NCBI RefSeq assembly: GCF_000472665.1
Contig: NZ_KI421451.1
Location: 1 to 39,611, forward strand
Direction: 5' to 3'
Length of the DNA stretch: 39,611 nt
Source of the DNA: Acetobacterium malicum subsp. dehalogenans DSM 11527
GTDB lineage: Bacteria; Bacillota; Clostridia; Eubacteriales; Eubacteriaceae
The notes beneath the pieces were generated by a model. That model worked only from the letters and a program-made list of their open reading frames with translations, was not told where the DNA came from and did no database searches. Of this stretch, positions 7,694 through 15,726 are shown piece by piece. The position numbers and the translations under genes were made by a program. Position 1 is the first letter of the stretch; each line of letters opens with the position of its first letter.

Positions 7694-7772
7694 GTTTCAC
7701 AAACGCCTATCTCAATAAACTGGATAACCCTTGTAGTCAAACCATCTTTGCTTTGACTTCGGTTTCGCAAAT
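7694..7772 (+). promoter_or_regulatory. Two GTTTCrCAAAy motifs upstream of gabT
   Basis: GTTTCACAAAC (7694-7704) and GTTTCGCAAAT (7762-7772) lie in the gabT leader. The first sits in a stretch resembling bases 22-55 of the window (GTTCG, TTTAAGTTTC, CAAA, CTAT, TCA in the same order), hinting at a shared upstream control region. Confidence 0.3.
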
Positions 7773-7781
7773 AAACTAAAC

Positions 7782-7821
7782 AAAAAAAACAAGACCGGGA
7801 AGCGACTTCCTTGTCTTGTTT
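7782..7821 (-). terminator. Intrinsic terminator or gabT leader attenuator (minus strand)
   Basis: AAACAAGAC and GTCTTGTTT form a 9-bp stem around a GGAAG/CTTCC inner stem. On the minus strand the hairpin is followed by eight T residues. It lies about 160 bp upstream of the gabT start and after another terminator, so it may act as an attenuator in the gabT leader rather than as a gene end. Confidence 0.65.
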
Positions 7822-7934
7822 ATGTCTGTTATTATAGCACAGCTAAAAACAGGCGCAATGGCCAGCTAGCCTAAATTATTTCAATTTAATTGTGCTGACC
7901 ATACAATATCATCAGCTGCGCGACTGGTTAATCT

Positions 7935-7983
7935 AAAAAAAAGCCGGATTCCCCAAGCTTTTATGGTGCTGGGGATCCGACTT
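7935..7983 (-). terminator. Intrinsic terminator of the TspO-like gene (minus strand)
   Basis: On the minus strand AAGtCGGATCCCCA pairs with TGGGGaATCCGgCTT (one bulge, one mismatch) and runs into eight T residues. It lies 46 bp after the stop of the gene ending at 8029. Confidence 0.8.
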
Positions 7984-8028
7984 GATTATTACTAACAATT
8001 TTAAAATAATGCTGATCTGCGACCTGTC

Positions 8029-8826
8029 TCAGGTGGCGTCGGCGTTAGCCACGGGCATCAGCCGCCAGTGATTTAAGTAAAACTGAACCCCAGTTATTAC
8101 CAGCAGCACCCCAATCCCCACCAGCGCAGTCATCGCCAGTGCTGGATAGGCGCCAGCAAAACCATCGATTGAAGTTAACGATTGATAAATGCCAAAATAG
8201 CCCCAGGCCACCGGAACCGGCAAGATGGCATTCTTCGTGATCAGGGTCACTCCCGCCGTCACGACCACCGCCACAATCAGAATGATAATCCCCCAGACAT
8301 CGGCGGCAATCCCAAAGCCCTGCCAGTCGATACTGACCAGCCAGGAGGAAATATTAACCACCGTGGCAATCAATAGCCAGCCGGTATACATCCCAAAGGC
8401 CGCCGGTAACAGCCACTGATTGCCGGTCTGGATCTTTCCCAGTTGCAAAATCAGCAAACTCAGGATGATCGCAAAGGCCAGGATCACCAGCGCCGAGAGG
8501 CCAATCAGGTTAAAGGAAAAAATGACAATCCAGAGCATATTCAAACCACTGGACAACCAGAACAACATACTGATACCATCAATGGCCTGGCCATAATACT
8601 CATCCTTGTTTTTAACAATCATCACCACAGCGGCAGCAATCAACAGGGCATAAATCACACTCCAGATACTGAAGGTTGACGGTGCCGGAGTAATCAGGGT
8701 TCCGTTCATGTCCGAAATATCCTTCTGGGACATCCCATTGAAAACCCCGAAGGCACCAAAACTGTTTACTACCAACGTGCCGATTAACAGGATCATCCCG
8801 ATCCAGGCTTTTGTTAGACGATTCAT
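8029..8826 (-). CDS. TspO/MBR-like tryptophan-rich membrane protein
   Basis: 265-residue membrane protein with about eight hydrophobic segments. Family-like signatures are TPAPSTFSIWSVIY after the first helix, FWLSSGLNMLWI, and AAFGMYTGWLLIATVVNISSWL. This pattern fits the longer TspO/MBR-related proteins of Bacillota, which are larger than the classic 160-residue, five-helix TspO. Ligand and role are unknown; TspO proteins bind tetrapyrroles. The ribosome binding site AAGAGGTGAG overlaps an upstream in-frame GTG (8835), which favours the ATG at 8826. Flanking terminators suggest a single-gene transcript. Confidence in the membrane topology is higher than in the family name. Confidence 0.65.
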   Translation of the reverse strand: MNRLTKAWIGMILLIGTLVVNSFGAFGVFNGMSQKDISDMNGTLITPAPSTFSIWSVIYALLIAAAVVMIVKNKDEYYGQAIDGISMLFWLSSGLNMLWIVIFSFNLIGLSALVILAFAIILSLLILQLGKIQTGNQWLLPAAFGMYTGWLLIATVVNISSWLVSIDWQGFGIAADVWGIIILIVAVVVTAGVTLITKNAILPVPVAWGYFGIYQSLTSIDGFAGAYPALAMTALVGIGVLLVITGVQFYLNHWRLMPVANADAT

Positions 8827-8965
8827 AAAGCTCACCTCTTCTGTATTTTTTCTGTACGTTAGTTTTTTTATACCCCTTTTTTGACCAATTATTGAATCAA
8901 ACCGATTAATTGTTAAGGCTTATTTTCATTTCTTTTGCTAAGGCCACTGACTGACTACCTTGTGC

Positions 8966-8994
8966 TGGACAGACTAAGGCCCTTTTAGTATACT
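8966..8994 (+). promoter_or_regulatory. Promoter for the PucR-type regulator
   Basis: TGGACA (8966-8971) and TATACT (8989-8994) with a 17-bp spacer lie about 50 bp upstream of the regulator start at 9047. No operator is obvious. Confidence 0.5.
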
Positions 8995-9046
8995 GAAGAA
9001 AAGGCCGTGCTTAAAAGACCGTCCCGAATTTCAAGTGAGGTAACTG

Positions 9047-10180
9047 ATGTCGATTATTTTAGCCGATTTATTCCACGCCACCCAAAAAAACTACCAGCTC
9101 CAGCTGCTGGCTGGAGCCACCGGCCTGAACACCCCCATCGATTGGGTGCAGTTTACCGAAGACCGTGCTACCACTGATTTTTTAAAAGGCGGCGAGCTGA
9201 TCATCACCACCGGTATGAGTGCTGATTCCGATTCTTGGCTTTATGATTTTATTACCCGGCTGATCGCTAGAAAAAGCGCCGGCCTGATCCTCAATACCGG
9301 CCGTTATCTGTTTGTCGATGCCATCTCAACAGCGGTTATCAACCTGTGTGATCAACATCAATTCCCGCTTTTTGCGATGCCCTGGAAAATCCATCTGGCC
9401 GCCATTATGCAAGATTACGGCAACCGCCTGTTTACCCAATCGTATCAGGAAGACCGCACCACGATGGCCTTTTCGCGCCTGCTGCTGCACCCCGAGGAGC
9501 CGGAAGGTGCCATCGACACCCTTAACAGCCTCGGTTATGAAACCGCTGCCCTCTATCTGGTGATGGTCTGTTCGGCGCCGGAAATCCCGGCCCGGCTGAC
9601 GGCGCAGCTGCGCCAGGTCGCCCCCCGCTGCTATTACTTCCGACTCGGGGAGGTCTGTGTCGTTATTTTTCAGAGTCCCGACAGCAATGCCCTGACCCAG
9701 GCGCTTGCCGATTTTACTGCTGATCCGGCGACCCGCCCGGCGGCGGCGCTTTGTTTTGGCAGCGGTGAGTTGACCGACTCGCTGTTAACCCTCCACCGCA
9801 GCTATGAACAAGCCGTTTTTGCCCTGAAAGCGGCCCGGCAGCAGCAGCTCCGGCACCTCCGTTTTGATGATCTGGGGCTGTTCAAGGTCTTTTTTGCGGT
9901 GCCCGACCCGGCTATTCTGGCAGCACTGGCGGCCGACAGCCTGAGCCGGCTGGAAGCCCACGATGCCCAGGGCCAGTCCAACCTGGCCGCCACCCTGCGG
10001 CTTTACCTTGAGCATGATGGCAGCATTCAAGCCGTTGCCGATGCCAGCTTCACCCATCGCAACACCATCAACTATCGAATGAAAAAAATCCGTCAGCTAT
10101 TAAACATGGATCTGATTACAATGGAAGAAAAGTTCAATCTACGGTTAGCCTTTCTGATTAAAGACTATCTGGCGCTGTGA
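9047..10180 (+). CDS. PucR-family transcriptional regulator
   Basis: 377-residue regulator. The N-terminal PucR domain (about residues 8-125: LAGATGLNTPIDWVQFTEDRATTD, GGELIITTGMSA) is a ligand-responsive module of purine and amino-acid catabolism regulators. A central region (about 150-290) is GGDEF-like but lacks a diguanylate cyclase motif. The C-terminal helix-turn-helix (HTH_30) follows at about 318-375 (DGSIQAVADASFTHRNTINYRM). AAGTGAGGTAA precedes the ATG. The gene points into the diaminopropionate ammonia-lyase gene 131 bp downstream, so I infer activation of that enzyme in response to its substrate or a related amine. The effector is not visible. Confidence 0.88.
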   Translation: MSIILADLFHATQKNYQLQLLAGATGLNTPIDWVQFTEDRATTDFLKGGELIITTGMSADSDSWLYDFITRLIARKSAGLILNTGRYLFVDAISTAVINLCDQHQFPLFAMPWKIHLAAIMQDYGNRLFTQSYQEDRTTMAFSRLLLHPEEPEGAIDTLNSLGYETAALYLVMVCSAPEIPARLTAQLRQVAPRCYYFRLGEVCVVIFQSPDSNALTQALADFTADPATRPAAALCFGSGELTDSLLTLHRSYEQAVFALKAARQQQLRHLRFDDLGLFKVFFAVPDPAILAALAADSLSRLEAHDAQGQSNLAATLRLYLEHDGSIQAVADASFTHRNTINYRMKKIRQLLNMDLITMEEKFNLRLAFLIKDYLAL

Positions 10181-10311
10181 TCCTAATGGCTGTCACCAAC
10201 CCTCTATTGGTTAGAATTACCGTCAGCTTCATTACCGGTTAGTGGGCAACCCCTGCCGTTCGTACATTTGTCCACCGTCAAATTAAATTTACAAAACTAA
10301 AGGAGCACCCG

Positions 10312-11532
10312 ATGAAATCACCAATCGCCATTATCCCCAGTCCTACTGATCACCAAAACACAAATCTCGACCTGACCCCGCTACTAGCCCCAGCCGCTGT
10401 CGCCGCGGTCCGCCGTTTCCACCAATCCCTGCCCGATTATCAGCCAACGCCGCTGGTGTCGCTGCCCGGACTGGCGCAGAAATTAGGCGTCGGGGCTATT
10501 TTTATTAAGGATGAGTCCCACCGATTTGGTCTCAATGCCTTTAAAGGCCTGGGGGCCTCTTATGCGATGGCCACCATCATCGCCAATTATGTTAACGCCG
10601 AAGCGGATCTGAATTACACTTTTCTGACGGCCCCGGCGGTTCGCCAGCAAGTCAAAGAGCTGGTTTTTATCACCGCCACCGACGGCAACCACGGCAAGGG
10701 GGTGGCCTGGGCCGCGGCGCTGTTCGGTTGTCGGGCGATCGTGCTGATGCCCCGGGGAACTCAGGCCTGCCGGGCTGAGGCGATCCGGGCCATCAATGAT
10801 ACTCAGGTCGAGATCACCGACCTCAATTACGACGATGCCGTCCGCCGGGCCGCCCATCTGGCTGCGGAGCATGGCTATCTCCTGATTCAGGACACCGGCC
10901 TGGCCGGCTATGAGGAGATTCCCAATGCCATTACCCGGGGTTATACCACGATGGCCGCGGAAGCCCTGGAACAATTGCAAGACCGTGGCATTGCCAAACC
11001 CAGTCATGTTTTTCTGCAGGCCGGGGTCGGTTCCATGGCCGGCGGGGTACTGGGTTATCTGACCCATTACTACGACCACAATCCGCCACTGACCACGATT
11101 GTCGAACCGGACACCGTCGCCTGCATCTATCAATCAGTCCAGCAGGGTCAGGGCCAGCCGTTGGCTATTGGCGGTAACCCGGAAACGATTATGGCCGGTT
11201 TAAACTGCGGCGAACCCAACCCCCTGACCTGGCCGATCCTGCGGGACTATGCCAGTTTCTATGCCCGCTGTCCGGACTGGGTCACCGAGCTGGGGATGCA
11301 GACCCTGGCCCACCCCGAAGCTGCTGACCCGACTGTCATCTCCGGCGAATCCGGTGCCGTCGGTCTGGGTCTGCTGCTGTCCCTGTGTACCGACCCAAAC
11401 CTGGCTGCCCTGAAACACCAGCTCCAGCTCGATCGTGCCTCAACGATCCTGCTTTTTAGCACCGAGGGCAATACCGATCCCGTCGGCTATGATGCAATTG
11501 TCAATCGCCTCGGGTCGCTGCAACTCATATAA
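10312..11532 (+). CDS. dpaL: 2,3-diaminopropionate ammonia-lyase
   Basis: 406-residue fold-type II PLP enzyme (EC 4.3.1.15) that splits 2,3-diaminopropionate into pyruvate and two ammonia; the family is also called YgeX. The Schiff-base lysine lies in RFGLNAFKGLGASYA (about residue 80). A phosphate and substrate loop is visible at TATDGNHGKGVAWAA, FLQAGVGSMAGGVLGY is typical of DpaL, and VISGESGAVGLG is the C-terminal glycine-rich cofactor segment. Length matches the family (about 400). AAAGGAGCACCCG precedes the ATG. It is paired with a PucR regulator and ends at a strong bidirectional terminator. Serine dehydratase-like relatives are the alternative, but the motif set favours DpaL. Confidence 0.88.
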   Translation: MKSPIAIIPSPTDHQNTNLDLTPLLAPAAVAAVRRFHQSLPDYQPTPLVSLPGLAQKLGVGAIFIKDESHRFGLNAFKGLGASYAMATIIANYVNAEADLNYTFLTAPAVRQQVKELVFITATDGNHGKGVAWAAALFGCRAIVLMPRGTQACRAEAIRAINDTQVEITDLNYDDAVRRAAHLAAEHGYLLIQDTGLAGYEEIPNAITRGYTTMAAEALEQLQDRGIAKPSHVFLQAGVGSMAGGVLGYLTHYYDHNPPLTTIVEPDTVACIYQSVQQGQGQPLAIGGNPETIMAGLNCGEPNPLTWPILRDYASFYARCPDWVTELGMQTLAHPEAADPTVISGESGAVGLGLLLSLCTDPNLAALKHQLQLDRASTILLFSTEGNTDPVGYDAIVNRLGSLQLI

Positions 11533-11550
11533 TAAGCCACTTAAAAAAAT

Positions 11551-11608
11551 AAAACCGCCGCCCCAGCTTGTCGATCCGCGATCGGATCTGTTCTGGGGCG
11601 GCGGTTTT
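11551..11608. terminator. Bidirectional intrinsic terminator between convergent genes
   Basis: A 16-bp perfect inverted repeat (AAAACCGCCGCCCCAG / CTGGGGCGGCGGTTTT) encloses a second small hairpin, GATCCG-CGAT-CGGATC. A-rich and T-rich flanks let it end both dpaL and the converging sugar aminotransferase transcript. Confidence 0.92.
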
Positions 11609-11659
11609 TTATCGTCATTGGTGAAGATTCCCTGGGTTCTTTTGGTAAGCGCTTATTTT

Positions 11660-12793
11660 TTAGTATTGATAAAACGCCGCGACTCGTTCCACCACCGTCG
11701 CCAGCTGGGCTTCGGTCAGGTTGTAAAACAAGGGCAGCCGCAATAGTCGCAGGCTTTCGCTGGTGGTAAAGCGGTCGGCGCCATGAAAGCGCCCGAATTT
11801 CTGGCCGCCGGGGGTCTCGTGAAGAGGGGTATAGTGAAAAACAGTACTGATCTGATCCTGCTTAAGCCAGGCGATCAGCTCATCCCGCTCCGACTGACTG
11901 GCGGTTTTGAGATAAAACAGATGGCCGTTATGCTGACAGTGCTCCGGCACCACCGGCAGCTCAATCCGGCCGGCGGCAGCCAGCGGGGTTAATTGCTCAA
12001 AATATTGCCGCCATAAGCTCAGCCGCCGGGCATTGACCATTGCGGCAGCTTCCAGCTGGGCATAAAGATGGGCGGCATTCAGTTCACTGGGTAAATAGGA
12101 GGAACCCAGATCAACCCAGGAATACTTGTCCACCCGGCCAGCCAGAAAATCATGACGGTTGGTGCCCTTGTCGCGAATAATCGTGGCCCGCTCCAGCAGG
12201 CTTTCCCGATTAATCAGCAGCGCGCCGCCTTCACCCATGGTGTAGTTCTTGGTTTCATGGAAACTGTAACAGCCCAGATCCCCGATGCTGCCGAGGGCCT
12301 TGTTTTTGTAACTGGCCATCAACCCCTGGGCGGCATCCTCCACCACCAGCAGGTGATGCCGTCTGGCCAGGCCCATAATCGCGTCCATCTCACAGCCGAT
12401 CCCGCCATAATGAACCGGCACAATCACCTTGGTGCGGGGGGTGATGGCCGCCTCAATCAGGGTTTCGTCGATGTTCAGGGTATCCGGGCGGATATCGACA
12501 AAGACGATGGTAGCGCCGCGCAGGGCAAAGGCATTGGCAGTGGTCACAAAGGTAAAAGCCGGCATGATGACCTCATCCCCGGGTTTGATGTCGGCCAGCA
12601 GGGCGGTCATTTCCAGGGCCGCAGTGCCGGAGCTGGTTAAAAAAGCGCCGGGCACCTGGGCATTTTGACATAACCAGTCCGAGCAGGCTTTGGTAAACGG
12701 GCCATCACCACCAATCTGGTGATTCTGGGTGATCGCTTCCTGGATGTATTTGATTTCGGTGCCCAAACACAGGGGCAGATTAAATGGTATCAT
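11660..12793 (-). CDS. wecE: dTDP-4-amino-4,6-dideoxygalactose transaminase-like (WecE/RffA, DegT family)
   Basis: 377-residue DegT/DnrJ/EryC1 sugar aminotransferase, closely resembling E. coli WecE (376 residues): MIPFN start, LTSSGTAALEMTALL, KPGDEVIMPAFTFVTTANAF, PDTLNIDETLIEAAIT, VVEDAAQGLMASY and the Schiff-base lysine in SFHETKNYTMGEGGA. WecE makes dTDP-4-amino-4,6-dideoxygalactose from the 4-keto sugar for envelope polysaccharides. Of several in-frame starts, the ATG at 12793 has GAGGAA 7-8 bp upstream and gives the family length. It lies 51 bp after the ABC ATPase gene and is probably cotranscribed with that sulfonate-type transporter, an unusual partner. No dTDP-sugar synthesis genes are in the window. 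Confidence 0.85.
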   Translation of the reverse strand: MIPFNLPLCLGTEIKYIQEAITQNHQIGGDGPFTKACSDWLCQNAQVPGAFLTSSGTAALEMTALLADIKPGDEVIMPAFTFVTTANAFALRGATIVFVDIRPDTLNIDETLIEAAITPRTKVIVPVHYGGIGCEMDAIMGLARRHHLLVVEDAAQGLMASYKNKALGSIGDLGCYSFHETKNYTMGEGGALLINRESLLERATIIRDKGTNRHDFLAGRVDKYSWVDLGSSYLPSELNAAHLYAQLEAAAMVNARRLSLWRQYFEQLTPLAAAGRIELPVVPEHCQHNGHLFYLKTASQSERDELIAWLKQDQISTVFHYTPLHETPGGQKFGRFHGADRFTTSESLRLLRLPLFYNLTEAQLATVVERVAAFYQY

Positions 12794-12844
12794 CGTCATT
12801 TCCTCGTTTATCTTAAGCTGGTGCATCAATGCCTGTTGCGATTT

Positions 12845-13615
12845 CTAAACATCAATCAGATCGAGAATTTCTTCGCGCCGGGCCAGATAGTCGGCATCGA
12901 CGTGAACCCGGCCGGTGCGTTCATCAACCCGGTCACAAAAAGCGACGTTGAATTCCTGGATAATGGTGCCGGGACTTTTGGACATCACCAGCAGCCGGGT
13001 CCCCAGGGACAGGGCCTCGTCAACATCGTGGGTGATCATAAAGATGGTGTTCTGGTCTTCTTGCCAGATTTTACGGACCAGCTGCTGCATGTGAATCCGG
13101 GTCAGCGCATCGAGAGCGCCGAAGGGTTCATCCAAGAGCAGGATCGCCGGTTCATTGGCCAGCGCCCGGGCCAGGGCAACCCGCTGTTTCATTCCCCCGG
13201 ACAGCTGAAAAGGCGGCTGATCGGCTACCTCCAGCAGGTGCACCTGGTCCAGATAATGACTAGCAATCCGGTTGATCTCTGCGGCCGGCAGACCTTTTAT
13301 TTTCGGGCCAAACTCGACATTTTTGCGGACACTCATCCAGGGATACAGGGACGCCGACTGAAACACTACCCCCCGTTGACGATCCGGTCCGGCAACCGGC
13401 TGGCCCTGCATTAAAAAGGTCCCGTCACTGGGCCGGGTAAACCCGGCAATGACGTTAAGCAATGTACTTTTGCCACAGCCCGAGGGCCCCAGCACGCAGA
13501 TGAAATCGTGCTGATAGATCTTCAGATCAACCCCATCCAGGGCCCGGACCGATTCATTTTCGGTGGGATAATCCACGGTTAAATTGTCAATTTCGATGAT
13601 CAGCTCGTTGTTCAT
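12845..13615 (-). CDS. ABC transporter ATPase, TauB/SsuB type (system 1)
   Basis: 256-residue ATPase of the nitrate/sulfonate/taurine importer family. Walker A GPSGCGKST (about 43), Q-loop in VVFQSASLYPWMSV, signature LSGGMKQR (about 143), Walker B ILLLDEPFGALD (about 163) and the switch histidine in FMITHDVDEA are all present. It energises the permease at 14859-15644, with substrate delivered by the lipoprotein at 13628-14671. The start follows GGAGGGATCCGG and lies 12 bp after the binding-protein stop, so the genes are cotranscribed. The substrate is inferred from the family and the sulfur-gene neighbourhood only. Confidence 0.9.
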   Translation of the reverse strand: MNNELIIEIDNLTVDYPTENESVRALDGVDLKIYQHDFICVLGPSGCGKSTLLNVIAGFTRPSDGTFLMQGQPVAGPDRQRGVVFQSASLYPWMSVRKNVEFGPKIKGLPAAEINRIASHYLDQVHLLEVADQPPFQLSGGMKQRVALARALANEPAILLLDEPFGALDALTRIHMQQLVRKIWQEDQNTIFMITHDVDEALSLGTRLLVMSKSPGTIIQEFNVAFCDRVDERTGRVHVDADYLARREEILDLIDV

Positions 13616-13627
13616 CCGGATCCCTCC

Positions 13628-14671
13628 TTATTTTAGTGACATTTCAATATAGCTTGAATTGATAAAGGCGTCAAATGCTTCCTGACTGGGGGAATTATCA
13701 ATGGATTTCTGACTTTGCAGAAAATCAGCGGTATCCTTCATGATTTTGGCAAAATTCCCGGGCTGCTCGGCCGTCCCCAGATAATCGGCACTGAGCTGTT
13801 CTTCCGGCGTCAACCAGATTGATCCGGTCATCTGCATCAGGGCGTTTTCGGTGGTGATCCCCAGTTCGGTGGCCACTGCCGTAGCGGCTTCCTGGGGATT
13901 GCTGCGATAGAGATCGCCGCCGTCACTGAGGCATTTCACAAAGCCGGCCACCAGCTCGGGATACTGGGCCGAAAATTCTTTGCGCACCAGACAGACATTG
14001 GCGGTGACATAGCCTTTTTCGGCCATATCGGCACTGCTGACCAGAATCGTCCCATTTTGGGTCAGATCGCCCAGGGTCGGCTGCCAGCTATAGGCGGCAT
14101 TGATATCGCCCCGCTCCCAGGCGGCGACGATTTCGGCGGTCTGCATATCCAGCAATTGGACCTGATTTTCAATCCCCGCTTCTTTTAGATAATTCAGCAA
14201 GCTGTAATGGGCGGTACTGGCAAACGGCGTAGCAATCTTCTGACCCACCAGATCTTCGGGTTTGGTGATATTACTGCCGTTCTTCACCGCCAGCCCCTCA
14301 ATTTCGCCCAGCACCTCATGGATCCAGATCAGTTCCACATCGATCCCCCGGGCCAAGGCAATAATGCCATTGGTATTACCCATGGTGGCAAAGTCGATAC
14401 TGCCCGAAGCCAGCGCCTTGTTGGCATCCACCCCGGAATCAAAGACGATAAACTCGTATGGTACTCCCAGCTCATTGAAATAGGCCTCATAGACCGCCTT
14501 GGTCTTACTGACCATCTCATCATTGGGCACCCGCAGATAACCAATATTCACCTTCTTGGGTAAGCTGCCCTGCTCGCTCTGCGCCTGACAGCCGCTAAAC
14601 AGCCCCATCGTCACAACCACAGCCACCAGCACCGCCAGCACCCAGACCTTTTTCTTTATTACTCTTTTCAT
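13628..14671 (-). CDS. ABC transporter substrate-binding lipoprotein, TauA/SsuA type (system 1)
   Basis: 347-residue extracellular binding protein. The N-terminus is a lipoprotein signal: KRVIKKK, a hydrophobic stretch, then lipobox LFSGC with Cys about residue 28. The mature part has the NMT1/SsuA-type periplasmic-binding fold (NIGYLRVPNDEMVSKTK, ALASGSIDFATMGNTNG, AAYSWQPTLGDL). It resembles taurine/alkanesulfonate binding proteins. Its ribosome binding site AGGAGG (14679-14684) lies partly in a 16-bp repeat duplicated on the far side of palindromic copy 5. That repeat separates the gene from the permease gene upstream. The substrate is not proven. Confidence 0.87.
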   Translation of the reverse strand: MKRVIKKKVWVLAVLVAVVVTMGLFSGCQAQSEQGSLPKKVNIGYLRVPNDEMVSKTKAVYEAYFNELGVPYEFIVFDSGVDANKALASGSIDFATMGNTNGIIALARGIDVELIWIHEVLGEIEGLAVKNGSNITKPEDLVGQKIATPFASTAHYSLLNYLKEAGIENQVQLLDMQTAEIVAAWERGDINAAYSWQPTLGDLTQNGTILVSSADMAEKGYVTANVCLVRKEFSAQYPELVAGFVKCLSDGGDLYRSNPQEAATAVATELGITTENALMQMTGSIWLTPEEQLSADYLGTAEQPGNFAKIMKDTADFLQSQKSIDNSPSQEAFDAFINSSYIEMSLK

Positions 14672-14681
14672 TTCCTAACCT

Positions 14682-14697
14682 CCTATTGGTAGCCCTT
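14682..14697 (-). repeat. 16-bp direct repeat, copy B (beside palindromic copy 5)
   Basis: CCTATTGGTAGCCCTT on the plus strand is identical to 14858-14873. On the minus strand it reads as a former permease end (GGCTACCAATAG) running into the AGGAGG of the binding-protein gene. Confidence 0.85.
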
Positions 14698-14742
14698 TTA
14701 CTTCAGATCAAATAGCAAGCGTATTCTTCAATAGACAACCCA

Positions 14743-14840
14743 GTACCGACAATTGTTACATCATGTTGTACGCATCGGAGCGGACACGGCATCGCCTGTC
14801 CGAGTCCGCGGCGAACAACAGATTAACAATTGGTCGGTAC
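14743..14840 (+). repeat. Palindromic intergenic element, copy 5 (98 bp, short form)
   Basis: It has the common outer arms plus only the first hairpin module (CGGACAc-GGCatcGCC-tGTCCG). It lies between the tauC-like and tauA-like genes of one operon, so it must be transcribed and would fold in the mRNA. The loop ATC differs from GTA and AGC in copies 1 and 6 while the stem is kept. Confidence 0.9.
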
Positions 14841-14857
14841 GGTAGTCTGACGCCACC

Positions 14858-14873
14858 CCTATTGGTAGCCCTT
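14858..14873 (-). repeat. 16-bp direct repeat, copy A (permease 3' end)
   Basis: It is identical to 14682-14697 and includes the TAG stop of the permease gene. Together the two copies bracket a 160-bp segment that contains palindromic copy 5, which looks like an insertion with target duplication. Confidence 0.85.
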
Positions 14874-15644
14874 CCAGAAAACAATTTTCTTTTCCAGGGC
14901 TTTCAGACCCTGATCAATCAACACCCCCGAGATCCCCATGATGATGATCCCGACAAAGATGACACTGCTTTTTAAGTACCGGGACGCATCTATGACCATC
15001 CAGCCCAGACCCGAGGTGGCGGCGATCATCTCCGCTGATACCAGGGTGGTGTAGGCCACCCCCACCGCCGTCCGGATGCTGGTAAAAATATCCGGCAGAC
15101 AGGCCGGAAAAACAATCTGAAAAAATAAGTCCTTGCCGCTGGCCCCCAGCGACTTGGCACTGAGCAGATACTCCACCCGAATGTTGGATACTGCTGAGAC
15201 ACAGGCAATGTAAATCGGCGCAAAGGCCGCCAGATACAGCAGCGTGATCTTGGACGATTCATCAATCCCCAGCCACAGAATCAATACCACGTAATAAGCC
15301 AGCGGCGGCAGCGGCCGGTAAAACTGGACAATCGAATCCACCACCGCCCCGACCTTGCTGAAATAACCGCTGAATAACCCCAGCGGCACCGCCGTGACAA
15401 TCGCCAGCAGCGAGGCGATCAACAGCCGCAGCATACTGATGCCCAGATGTTCCCAGAGACTGATGCCGTTATAACCATCTTTGACAATCGAAATAAAGGT
15501 CTGGATCACTTCCCCCGGGGATGGCACAATCAGGTGGGAAACCAGATTGAAGCGGGTGATCAGAAACCAGACCAGAAAAATAAAGGCCCAGGTCAAGAGA
15601 GTCAGCATCCGATGGTTTTTGTTAAAATCCTTCTTGTTCTGCAT
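14859..15644 (-). CDS. ABC transporter permease, TauC/SsuC type (system 1)
   Basis: 261-residue inner-membrane permease with about six hydrophobic helices. The EAA-type coupling motif is around residues 165-185 (SAKSLGASGKDLFFQIVFPACLP). The family-typical stretch VGVAYTTLVSAEMIAATSGLGWMV follows; this is highly characteristic of sulfonate/nitrate/taurine permeases. AGGAGG precedes the start ATG. It is the first gene of the permease, binding-protein, ATPase and wecE series. Palindromic copy 5 now lies between it and the binding-protein gene. Substrate specificity rests with the binding protein. Confidence 0.9.
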   Translation of the reverse strand: MQNKKDFNKNHRMLTLLTWAFIFLVWFLITRFNLVSHLIVPSPGEVIQTFISIVKDGYNGISLWEHLGISMLRLLIASLLAIVTAVPLGLFSGYFSKVGAVVDSIVQFYRPLPPLAYYVVLILWLGIDESSKITLLYLAAFAPIYIACVSAVSNIRVEYLLSAKSLGASGKDLFFQIVFPACLPDIFTSIRTAVGVAYTTLVSAEMIAATSGLGWMVIDASRYLKSSVIFVGIIIMGISGVLIDQGLKALEKKIVFWKGYQ

Positions 15645-15726
15645 GCTTCCTCCTGATTCTGGGCCTTTAGCCGGTTGTTTTCTGATAATTCACAAACCGC
15701 TTATGATTCGGTTAATTGTTTCTATC

